A stretch of DNA of 64,000 nt from Kappaphycus alvarezii (lineage: Eukaryota; Rhodophyta; Florideophyceae; Gigartinales; Solieriaceae): contig NADL03000740.1 in the NCBI GenBank assembly GCA_002205965.3, forward strand, positions 124,001 through 188,000, written 5' to 3'. Positions within the stretch are counted from its first letter, which is position 1; the number at the start of each line of letters is the position of its first letter. The translations under genes were made by a program, and so were the position numbers. Under the pieces are notes generated by a model. It saw only the letters and a program-made list of their open reading frames with translations. It had not been told where the DNA came from and did no database searches. Below, one piece after another: positions 11,855-20,473 of this stretch.

Positions 11855-11869
11855 TGGTAGCATCGCAAG
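11855..11869 (+). other. Primer binding site candidate
   Basis: Three bases after the LTR end the sequence reads TGGTAGCATCGCAAG. A minus-strand primer site starts with TGG because it pairs with the tRNA CCA end. The first eight bases match the complement of the acceptor end of eukaryotic initiator Met tRNA (general knowledge of that tRNA); the following bases do not, so the tRNA assignment is tentative. Confidence 0.55.
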
Positions 11870-12004
11870 TAAGTTGTGCCTTATTGTGCGTTTTTCCAAT
11901 CCGCCAGTTGGGATAAAATCTCTACTAGATTTATCTCAGCTGCCCTATTGCAAACAGAGACTAACCCTGTGTTTTTCACTCTGACCCTTACGCGGTAACC
12001 CACA

Positions 12005-12731
12005 GTGTCGTACAATAGCAAGTCAAAGGGCCGCCCTCCGTCGCCGTCAGAGTACGACTCAGAAGACCTCGCCGGCTTTCGTTCCCCGCCCACCTCGCCA
12101 TTAGTACCGATTGGCGAGGAAGAAGGTCCCAAGACTTCGCCTCGTCCGTCGACTACGGAACCCCGATCGCCTTACTTAGCCCAGAGGAGCCCAAGACACC
12201 GACGCCGACTTGCCAGGATCTTGTCTTACCCGAGCACTTGCAGGGGCGACTGCCTTTGTTACGGTCGAAGAGCCTCGCACCCCTTTTCGATCGTTTGCCC
12301 TACCCCCATCGACCGGCCTTCGATCCTTACCCCCGGCCCCGAGGAAGCCGTCGCGTCCGACCGTCTCGAACCCGTCAAGGCCACCGACAAGTTCAAGGGC
12401 TCCTCCGAGAAGGCTTCAAGTACTGCCGGACGCCGCCTCTGTGTCGATCCAAAGGGTGGTAAACCATCGAATCCGCAAGGCTAGGCCCTCGAAAAGGCCG
12501 CGGATGAACAAGAATTCGAAGTCTTCTCCGTTCCATTTTCGTCATTGTCAAGTCACCTGCTCCGGTCCCGTTCAGTACTTCGAGCACCTCCGTTCCCGTC
12601 GTCACATCCGCCGTACAAGCAAGAAGGAGTACAAGTGCAAGGACTGCAATATTGAGTTGTTCAGTGAACAAGACCTTGTCCGCCATCAGAACGGGGCTCA
12701 GCAACGACTCACAGTCAGAGGTCACAATTAG
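12005..12731 (+). CDS. Extra ORF before gag: proline-rich protein with C2H2-type zinc fingers
   Basis: This coding region lies between the 5' LTR and gag, where chromoviruses normally have only a leader. The 5' part (from an ATG at 12005) is Ser/Pro/Glu-rich (SPSEYDSEDLAGFRSPP). After a frame change between about 12180 and 12240, the second part (frame ending 12731, 173 residues if counted from 12210) is Pro/Arg-rich, then basic (KARPSKRPRMNKNSK). It ends with two finger-like units: HCQVTCSGPVQYFEHLRSRRH, C-x3-C-x8-H-x5-H, resembling the RNA-binding JAZ/U1 finger style, and YKCKDCNIELFSEQDLVRH, a C-x2-C-x12-H half that lacks its last His. The function is unknown. It could be an accessory nucleic-acid-binding protein captured by the element, or a diverged gag-like protein. 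Confidence 0.5.
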
Positions 12732-13027
12732 TATCTTTATTTTCCATTAAAATTGCTCCTTTTTGAGTAAGAAAAAGGAAAATAGAGCAATGTGTTCATT
12801 TCTCAATCGACTTCATGTGTTTGTTGTGTTCACCCTTCCGCTGTGATTGCAAGCTTTCCTCTGCTGCCCCCAGATCCTTGTAGTAGGATCTTACAGTTGT
12901 AAGTCCGTATCGCCATCAGACCTAGACAGGACAACCACCGCAAAGCAAGAATCGGAAGAAGGGCTACTATAACGCACCCGACGTGACTGCCGTCAACCCT
13001 TACGTCAGAGAAGGAACTTTTTGGAAG

Positions 13028-13101
13028 TGGTCCTGGCGGATTTGAACCCGCGACCACTTCATCAGGAGCTGCTTACACTTAACCACTAGGTCACCAGGAC
13101 C
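13028..13101 (-). other. tRNA-like sequence (decayed tRNA or tRNA-derived repeat)
   Basis: Read on the minus strand the 74 bases open GGTCCTG and close CAGGACC plus a discriminator A, giving a perfect 7-bp acceptor stem. A box-B match, GGTTCAAATCC, sits in a T-arm that lacks one base of its 3' stem. A box-A-like TGACCTAGTGG is at the right distance. The D stem does not pair well and no anticodon can be assigned, so it is not called a functional tRNA. It lies in the leader between the zinc-finger ORF and gag. Confidence 0.5.
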
Positions 13102-13607
13102 GGAATTTGAAGGTGCAAGGAGAGCCAATCAGGTTATAAATCACAATTTTTTCAAAAATAACTGTGTCGCTGCACGTGGCCGACGTGGACCACCCGGTTA
13201 GCACCTAGCTAGCAATATAGTCGGATCCTGTAGCGGACACCCGTTTTACTGATGCCATAAAGTTACCACCATGTGTACACGATAGATACTCCATGAAGTA
13301 TAGTTTCTTGTTCTTGCGCATGGACGACGAAGTACAACCCGGTTAGAACTTAACCGTATAGTTAGGACGTGCGCAGTCCCCAGTAGATACTGACGCATTA
13401 AACTTCTTTCTCTGGCATTTTGAAAAACCAGCTTGCTGGAGGGTTCGCATCGTGGTAGTTAGCCCAAGAACCATCTAGGAGACTCTCTGTTACTCCAGGT
13501 GTTACAGAAATCGTGTACACGTATCACAACGTGTACACGTGTGAGGTCGGAAACTTCTCTCAGATACCAGGCAAATTACTGTTACTGCCTTTGTGATCCT
13601 AATCGCT

Positions 13608-14545
13608 ATGGATCAGCCGCAAGTCACGCTAGAGTCCCTTAAGCAAATGGTACGTCAGTTGCAGCAGAGTCTCGAGCATTCCAATAACTAGATTGCGGCA
13701 CACAGATCAGAGCTTTTTATTGCAGCGCAAAAGGTATCCTCCTTAGAATCTGAACTCGTAAACGCTCGAAACCAGGCCAGTTCGTCAAGTAATGTCCCAG
13801 TGTATAGTCAGGCTGGCCCAAAGAAAAAAAGTCGACTACATTCACTGGGAAAGGATCAATTGACAGCTGGTGTGTTCAGATGGACAACTACCTCGGAGGA
13901 AATGATGGCAATGGACCCTTACACATAGCACTCAGCTACTTGGCTGGAAATGCCATGAACGGTGGATGGTCCACTCCGAGACAGCAGAAGGGAAAGGAAT
14001 AAATTCCTGGCAGACCCTGAAGGATGCTTTGATCCACGTTTGAAACACGGAACAAGGGAGAAGATCGCTCGAGACAAACTCGCCCGCTGGAAACAAGTCA
14101 AAGACGTTCCTACCTTCAACGAAGACTTCAACAAAATTATACTGGACATCCCCGATATTGGAGTTAAAGACCAGATAGATCGTTACTCTCGCGGTTTAAA
14201 GCCCTATATCTGGAAGGCGTTATGCACCAAAGAATACGTCAACCTCTCCGACCTAATGAGGATGCTGAGCGAGTGGAGTCGGCCTATCGGCGTTCTGGAC
14301 CCAGTACCCTACCAAAGTCTTCTGGAGGGAAGAATGGAAATGGAAGCTCTTTTGCTGGAACCAGAAGTCCAGTGCCAATGGAAATTGGGAACGTAGAAGT
14401 AATACAGGGGTTGAAAAGAAACGCTCCCAACTTACAGAAGCTTGACAAAGAAGAACGTGAAAGATGTATGCGAGAAGGTCTCTGTCTCAGGTGCAGACAG
14501 AAAGGACACATGGCCAAGAACTCCCCAAAAGCCCGGAGGAACTGA
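13608..14545 (+). pseudogene. Gag of chromovirus element 2
   Basis: Starts at the ATG at 13608 (MDQPQVTLESLKQMVRQL). In-frame stops occur near 13688 and 13927. The capsid part is well kept: FLADPEGCFDPRL, ARDKLARWKQVKDVPTFNED, then DRYSRGLKPYIWKALC at about 14180-14226, typical of retrotransposon Gag. A frame change near 14350 leads to the nucleocapsid LCLRCRQKGHMAKNS (about 14480-14520), where the last cysteine of the C-x2-C-x4-H-x4-C knuckle has become serine. It forms the virus-like particle in intact relatives. Confidence 0.85.
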
Positions 14546-14699
14546 TTGAAGGTCCCCAGTCAGTTCCAGTCATCGAAGAACCATTAAAAACCCTTGTGTT
14601 AGACAAAGAAAGTCGAGATTTATCATTGAATCAAACAAAACGTCCATCGTGTCCACTATCAGATCGAATGCAACGTTCATTGAAACATTCTCCCCTGCA

Positions 14700-15104
14700 T
14701 TCGAGAGAAATCACAAGGGTATTCTCATTGTCAAGGGTACAATTGCTGGTGGGCCAGCAAAAATCCTCATAGACCCTGGTGGTTAGATCAACTTCTTGAG
14801 TGAATCATTTCGAAAGAAACATCAAATAATGACCAGAGACTCCAGATAGCTTGCTGAAATGGCCAACGGTGCGGACCAGATACTTCAAGAATTGGTAAAT
14901 GCTGTCAGTGTACATATTAACGCTTATACTGAACCTCTGTACTTTGTCGTAAGCCCATTGAAGCGTTATGATGGAATTCTTGGGAAAGAATGGTGCGCCT
15001 CGCATGGGTCAAAAATCAATTTCCTCAATAATAAGGTGAAAATCGAACGTAAGGGAAATTCATGGGGCAAAAATCAATTTGCCTTAATAATATTAATGAG
15101 GTGA
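14700..15104 (+). pseudogene. Protease region of chromovirus element 2
   Basis: About 14750-14800 reads AKILIDPGG then a stop, then INFLSESFRKK. This is the retropepsin opening in which the usual D-S/T-G is D-P-G. The second half (from 14859) reads LYFVVSPLKRYDGILGKEW, ending in the conserved I-L-G-x-x-W block. Its C-terminal tail is followed by a tandem duplication at 15003-15125. Confidence 0.75.
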
Positions 15105-15125
15105 AAATCGAACGTAAGGGAAATT
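15003..15125 (+). repeat. Imperfect tandem duplication in the protease-RT linker
   Basis: Two copies, 15003-15060 (58 bp) and 15061-15125 (65 bp). Both run from CATGGGtCAAAAATCAATTT to GTGAAAATCGAACGTAAGGG. The second copy has a few substitutions and an insertion around TATTAATGA. Confidence 0.85.
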
Positions 15126-15329
15126 CATTAATATTTATTGCTGATGATGCCGTAGTTAGTCCTTTTGTATCTTTTCAATACCACAGTTAGTGATTTCGAT
15201 GAGAAAAAAGAGTTATTTGCAGTTTTACTTAGACCTTTACATTTTAGTGAACAAGAGCACCCGTATACCCTCGAGACATACAGAAGTTTCTGGAAACATT
15301 TGCTGATGTGTTTCCAGAGAAGCTCCAAG

Positions 15330-16200
15330 AGTTTTGCCACCGAGAAGGGAGCAAGACTTTGAAATGGAATTAAAGGAAGGAGCAGAACCACAGAAGAAAG
15401 GTCTCTATAGACTTTCTGGCAAAGAGATGTCAGAACTCCGAAAACAGTTGGACGAGCTACTGGAAGCTGAGTTTATAAGACCAAGTAAGAGCCCCAGGGG
15501 GCTTCTATTCTATTCGTGAGCAAGAAGGATGATGGTCTACGGATGTGTATGGATTACAGAGCCTGGAACCGGCTTACTGTAAAAAACAGCTATCCCTTAC
15601 CACGAATTGACGACATTTTCGACCAGCTTAAAGGAGCAAAGTTCTTCAGCAAATTGATCTTAGATCTTGTTATCACCAGATTAGACTACATGAAGATTAG
15701 ATTCCATTTACCGTCTTCAGAACACGATACGGGCACTTTGAATTTCTTGTTCTGCCGTTTGGACTCACTAATGCCCCGGCAACTTTTATGAACCTAATGA
15801 ATGACATTTTAAAGGATCAGCTCGACTATTTGTGATTGTCTATCTGGATGATACTCTCATCTATAGTAAGACATGGAAGGATCACTTGGATCATATTCGA
15901 ACTGTACTCGAAATCCTCAGAAAAGAAAAGTTGTTTGGAAAATTATCTAAATGTGTTTTTGGAGTTACAGAAGAGGAGTACCTAGGACACATCATTTCTC
16001 AAAGTGGTATTTCTTTTGATCCAAATAAGATAAGTGCAGTCATGGAATGGCCGATACCAAAGAATAAGCAACAAGTACAGTCTTTTCTTGGCTTTGTCAA
16101 TTATTACCGGAGATTCATAAAAGGCTGTTCAATTCTTGCAAAACCTCTGACAGAATTGACGAAAAACGTGAATTTCCAGTGGAGCCGCACTCAAGATTAT
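15330..16200 (+). pseudogene. Reverse transcriptase of chromovirus element 2
   Basis: Opens LPPRREQDFEMELKEGAEP, then YRLSGKEMSELRKQLDELL and FIRPSKSP (15334-15500). After a frame change: [20 protein letters not shown] and [20 protein letters not shown] (15516-15655). The segment that should carry the first catalytic Asp (KLDLRSGYHQIR in relatives) is scrambled by frame changes near 15655-15700. The active-site box is intact as VYLDDTLIYS near 15840, followed by KCVFGVTEEEYLGHIIS and FLGFVNYYRRFIKG. About 290 residues in total across at least three frames. Confidence 0.9.
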
Positions 16201-16612
16201 GCCTTCAAAGTACTCAAGCAAACAATTTTTAGCGCACCGGTTCTCAGAAATTTCGACGCCACACTGCTTATCTACGTAACCACAGATGCATCACAGTATG
16301 CAATTGGTGCAGTGTTGGAACAGGAAGAATTATGTTCTAAAAGGCCGGTCACTTTTGCGTCCAAGACTCTTAATGATGCGGAACAAAACCCTGCGGCCCA
16401 TGAAAGGGAACTTTTGGCCATTGTTCCCTAAAGTGGTGGAGACCCTACCTTTATGGTAATTCATTCACCATTCACTCGGACCACTATCCCCTAAGATACC
16501 TAGAAACCCAAGAAAACTTGTCCCCAAGACAATTGAGATGGCTGGAAAGATTAGTTAATTTCGACTTCAAGATAATCCCCATCTCAGGAAAATCAAATGT
16601 AATGCTCAGAAG
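16201..16612 (+). pseudogene. RNase H of chromovirus element 2, 3' end deleted
   Basis: Blocks seen are LIYVTTDASQYAIGAVLEQ (first catalytic Asp), then RPVTFASKTLNDAEQNPAAH and HERELLAIV. After a frame change the sequence reads LKWWRPYLYG, HSDHYPLRYLE, then a piece ending SGKSNV near 16603. In relatives this is followed by ADALSR and the integrase zinc-binding domain. Here it passes straight into the sequence just before the integrase core. Confidence 0.8.
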
Positions 16613-17739
16613 CCCGCAGGTCTTTTACAACCACTAGAACCACCGAAAACCAAATGGACCCACATAACCATGGGTTTCATCACACCTCTCCAAAGTCGAG
16701 GAGTGGAAACAACGGCATGTTAACAGTCGTTGACAGACTTTCTAAGATGATCAGAATAATACCAAGGAAACCAAACACAGATGCTCCTGAAACAGCACTG
16801 CTGTTCAAGAATCACGTATACCGAAATCATGGATTACCAGAGAATATCATATGTGACCGAGATCCCATCTTCATGAGCAAGTTTTGGACAAAACTTTTTG
16901 CTCTATTAGGAACAAAGATATCCCCTCCTCTGCATACCACCCACAAACTGATGGACAATCGGAGATAATGAACAAGAAAATAGAGGAAATGATCCGTGCT
17001 TTCGTCAGCTTCGACAAATCAGATTGGATAATTACCTGGTAGACTTTGAAGTTGCTTACAACTCCTCTGTGAATGTAACCACAACTTTCTCACCATTTTT
17101 CCTCAATTATGGAATTCAACCACGAACAGTACCCTTAGATATTTTAGCGTCATACAATCCAGCGGCAGCAGGTTTCCTAAAAGATATGCAAGAAGCATAT
17201 CTATTAGGAAAGCCCAGAATCAGATCCGAAAATCCAATATGTCCACTGCAAAATATGTAAACAAGAAAAGAAGGCCGTCTACGCTCAAGATTGGTGATAA
17301 GATTTGGCTATCAACAAAGAACTTATCACTTGAAGATGCGGCTGGATCACGCAAACTGAACCCGAAGTATTGTGGTCCCTTTGAACTAACAGAGGATATT
17401 AACGGTGTGACGTACCGTCTGCAGTTGTCTCAACCGATGATTGGCAGAGGAATACATAAAACGTTCCAGCTGCCTCTTGAAACCGTTCTTTGAAGATGAA
17501 TTCAACCGACAAATTTACCTCCGCCACCTCTCCAATTTCAAGATGGACATGAGGAATACAAAGTTGAATCTATACCCGCTCATAAGAAAGAACGTGGAAA
17601 AAATAAATTCCTTGTCAAATGGGAAGGGTACGAAGATCATGAGAACTCGTGGATTCCCGAATCATACCTCAAGAACTCACAAGAAATTTTGAATAAGTAC
17701 AAACAGAATCTTAAGAATCGGGGCGATTATTCTCTGTAG
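16613..17739 (+). pseudogene. Integrase core and chromodomain of chromovirus element 2
   Basis: The core begins with GLLQPLEPPKTKW and then HITMGFIT, where relatives have MDFIT, so the first catalytic Asp appears lost (G for D). Then NGMLTVVDRLSKMIRIIP, and IICDRDPIFMSKFWTKLF with the second Asp (about 16845-16900). The third residue lies in PQTDGQSEIMNKKIEEM, a frame change away near 16960-16990. The C-terminal part has NYGIQPRTVP, STLKIGDKIWLSTKNLSL and LNPKYCGPFELTE. The last about 50 codons encode a chromodomain: EEYKVESIPAHKKERGKNKF, LVKWEGYEDHENSWIPESYL, at about 17545-17680. In relatives the chromodomain directs insertion by reading histone marks. The zinc-binding head is deleted. Confidence 0.88.
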
Positions 17740-17748
17740 GGGGAGTGA
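17734..17748 (+). other. Polypurine tract
   Basis: The sequence just before the 3' LTR contains AGGGGGAGTGA. It has the purine richness and position expected of the plus-strand primer site of an LTR retrotransposon. It follows the pol stop codon (TAG) immediately. Confidence 0.7.
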
Positions 17749-18261
17749 TGTTGTATTTCACTTCACAGACCTTACAGCTTTACACGAATTCACTGCATCT
17801 ACTGTACTGTAGATTCAAACCACTGGTAACCTAGCAATCAGGGCTACTAGGTACTTTGCTGTCATTACACCTTCCTTACAGATCTGAAGACAGCGTTTGA
17901 CCCCATTGGTACACTTGGAATAGTTACGGGCGAGTTGCACACTGGGATATTATATGATTGCTTTACCAATCAAAAGTCGCCTTGCTATCCCATGCCACCT
18001 GGACCAATGTACTTCTTACATCTTGTCAGAGTATGTCACTCGTGCCGACTACAATTCTGAAAGCGCTACTTACGATACCGTCAGGGCTGTTTTACGGGAA
18101 CACCTTTACAATTCGCTACTGTTAGACTGCATTTAGTTTGTAGCTATCTTCAGTTCTATATAAACCTTGGTTTGGAGCGGCCGGCTTAACCCAGCCAGCC
18201 TCAACCAAATTTTCAACCACAGTTCTACCTTGATCTGATCGTGTGCGCTTAACACCCCACA
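17749..18261 (+). repeat. 3' LTR of chromovirus element 2
   Basis: Direct repeat of 11339-11851, same length, starting TGTTGTATTTCAC and ending CCCCACA. The TATA region here is TATATAAA. The target duplication ctata follows at 18262-18266. Confidence 0.93.
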
Positions 18262-18433
18262 CTATAAGTACAGCTTCCCATTTCAACTCTGTTTCCTCAA
18301 TGCGCCTCCTTGAATAATGTCTAATTATAATAACTGTCTTGCTTGACCCATGCTGGCAGTTGAGAACTTTACTAGTGGTAATTCCCGTAACCTTCACTAT
18401 ACTTGTACTCATATTTACCTGTACATTCATCAC
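18262..18433 (-). pseudogene. N-terminal fragment of the split DDE transposase
   Basis: The minus-strand frame from 18433 reads through SRRRIEETELKWEAVLI and enters the retroelement LTR at 18261. If the retroelement and one copy of its 5-bp target duplication are removed, this frame continues in register into the frame ending at 11338 (AISKRRAGMLNSSS) with no stop. This shows that the insertion lies inside an open coding frame. The true start codon is not determined. Confidence 0.65.
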
Positions 18434-20470
18434 TGCGTAAAACGTAACTTAAATTTCAGGAATAAATTTCGGAAGCAAATTTCAGTAATTTATCATGCAA
18501 CCTGTTTACGAATTTTTGCAGAATTCTGCTTTTGCATCAACTCTATAATGAAATCAAAATTAGCTTTCGCAATAATTCTGTGCTGTTCAAAAAATGATAT
18601 AGTAATGATGCAAATAGTACAGCCAAATTGTACAAAATCGTGAACGTCTGTAAAGACCCTATCTATAAGAACATATAAGTACTACTACGGTAGTACTCTA
18701 CAGAAAGCTTTAGTTAACTGTACATTGATTTAAAATTAGGGAATACAGGGCTGCTAACGGCCATTCTGAAAAAAAATTGGGTATGGACGAAGAACTTTGA
18801 CTTCTGGCCGTTGTTCAGAGCGTTCTGGTGCGAGAAGAATTGGTACAACTTGAGTGTCTCCATTATGTCTTCCTTAATAGTCCCTGAAAAATGGTTATCT
18901 TTGATCACCTGCTGCACATATTTGGCTTTCTAGGGGTCTCCATGGGAAGTTTGGTTCAGTTCACGCCTGTCGGAAAGCAACTGTTGATCACTTTTTCCTC
19001 CTTTATTGCCAGAACCATGGTCATCTCTGCCGTTATTGGAGATCAAGTTCTCGAGAAAAATAGTCTTCGGTGTAGGTTAGCCGAGATGTTTCCAGTACCA
19101 TTCTCTGTGCTCGAGTCTTGGACTTTTGTCCTTCCAAAGGAACTCGAAGGAATTGGTTCCATCTTTCGCAACGTATTTGCAGAGACAAGGGAGGCTTTAA
19201 ACTTGAGGATGACCTGAGTTCATATATCCTTGATATATTTCATAAATTGGCAAAAACAGACGAAGGTAAGAAAATTTTTCATCTTTCTTATCGAAGTCCG
19301 TCAAATTGAAGCTGTTCAGGAATCTTTCTTCAATCTTGTCGAAACCAAAGGAATAAGCTACCTCGTGGAGTACTTTTACCGAGAACAGAGACTGAGCAAA
19401 ATACTTTGGTACGGGAACTTGGGGAGAAGGTGTTAGAATGTTCTGTAAATACATTACTGCTTTCTTGGGTTCCAGGGCTTCGATTGAAGATGCAGCATAT
19501 GACTGTGATCCTTCAGAGGTGGGCGCAAAAATTCTAGATTAGATTTGGATGCGTCACAAAACAACTTCGAGAGCGGACGCTGCATTTTAGACGAAAGTAT
19601 GATCCTAAACATGCGGTTCAGCTAATCTTTGTACTGGAATAGGAGCGAGGAGCCATGTGTTTAGTCTTCATTACTGGTTGATTTACCACACTTTTGTATG
19701 GAGAAGATTAGTCGATCGATCGAAGATTCTTGAAAATCCGTAAAAGAGAGTGCTCTGAATCCCGATTGTCGCGAGAACTCCCTTTCACTGCACACAGTAT
19801 CTAAGTTTGTATAATCAAACTATCTTTGAATTTTGAGTAGAGTAGGATAGAAATCAAAATCAAAGAAATCGTTTAATCTAGAAGAGAAGGTCCAAAGCTG
19901 CACGCAAAGGAAAAGCTACGGACTTAAAATTGTACACAGCAATTACTTCTCAGATTTAGATTCTCAATCTCTCTCTTTAGCCAAAAGAGAGCTCCATATT
20001 GAGCTCGCTATATATAATCAATCATGCCACGCGACGCAGCACCATCTACCTCCCTGGTTTTTAATTGGCAGAATACAGTGGAATTATGTTACTGCAAGTT
20101 CCTTAAATTGTAAAAACAATGTCACTTTCCATTTCTTGCAGTATAAATCAACAGTTCCATGCTGGCATACGTCAGGTGCTACACTGGCACAATTTCTATC
20201 GGCCAATTATCTCTTTCCATAGAGAGCCTCCACAAGATCCAGTAAGGGTTTGATTCAAATCCACATTACCCCTTCCATTTCCTTTAATTTCATTGGATTT
20301 CATGTAACTACTTTCCTGGCTAGTGATTGCCAAAAATTAGTTACCAACTAATAAAAGTGGCAATAAAATTCACTCACAACAGAGGAGGGTTTTCGATACT
20401 ATTATGGAGTCTCTTTATGACGCAAGGGATCAATGAAATAATCGCAGAGGACAATCTGGTAGCAGTCGCA
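18434..20470. other. No supported gene
   Basis: Frames of about 60-110 residues occur on both strands at 18891-19454, for example a plus-strand frame at 18891-19217 with a hydrophobic start, but none shows a domain I recognise. 19500-20470 is AT-rich without a long frame. Part of this may be the 5' region of the split transposon. Confidence 0.35.
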
Positions 20471-20473
20471 GAC

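Larger units (their letters stand above)
11334..18266 (+). mobile_element. Ty3/gypsy chromovirus with intact LTR structure (element 2)
   Basis: Two 513-bp LTRs (11339-11851 and 17749-18261) begin TGTTG and end CACA. They are flanked by the 5-bp duplication ctata (11334-11338 and 18262-18266). A primer-binding-like site follows the left LTR and a purine tract precedes the right one. The inside holds an extra zinc-finger ORF, gag, protease, reverse transcriptase, RNase H, integrase core and a chromodomain, so it is a chromovirus. By eye the LTRs differ at about a dozen substitutions and two or three single-base indels, that is 2-3 percent, making this the youngest element in the window. It cannot be autonomous: gag and pol contain stops and frame changes, and the integrase zinc-binding domain is deleted. 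Confidence 0.93.
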
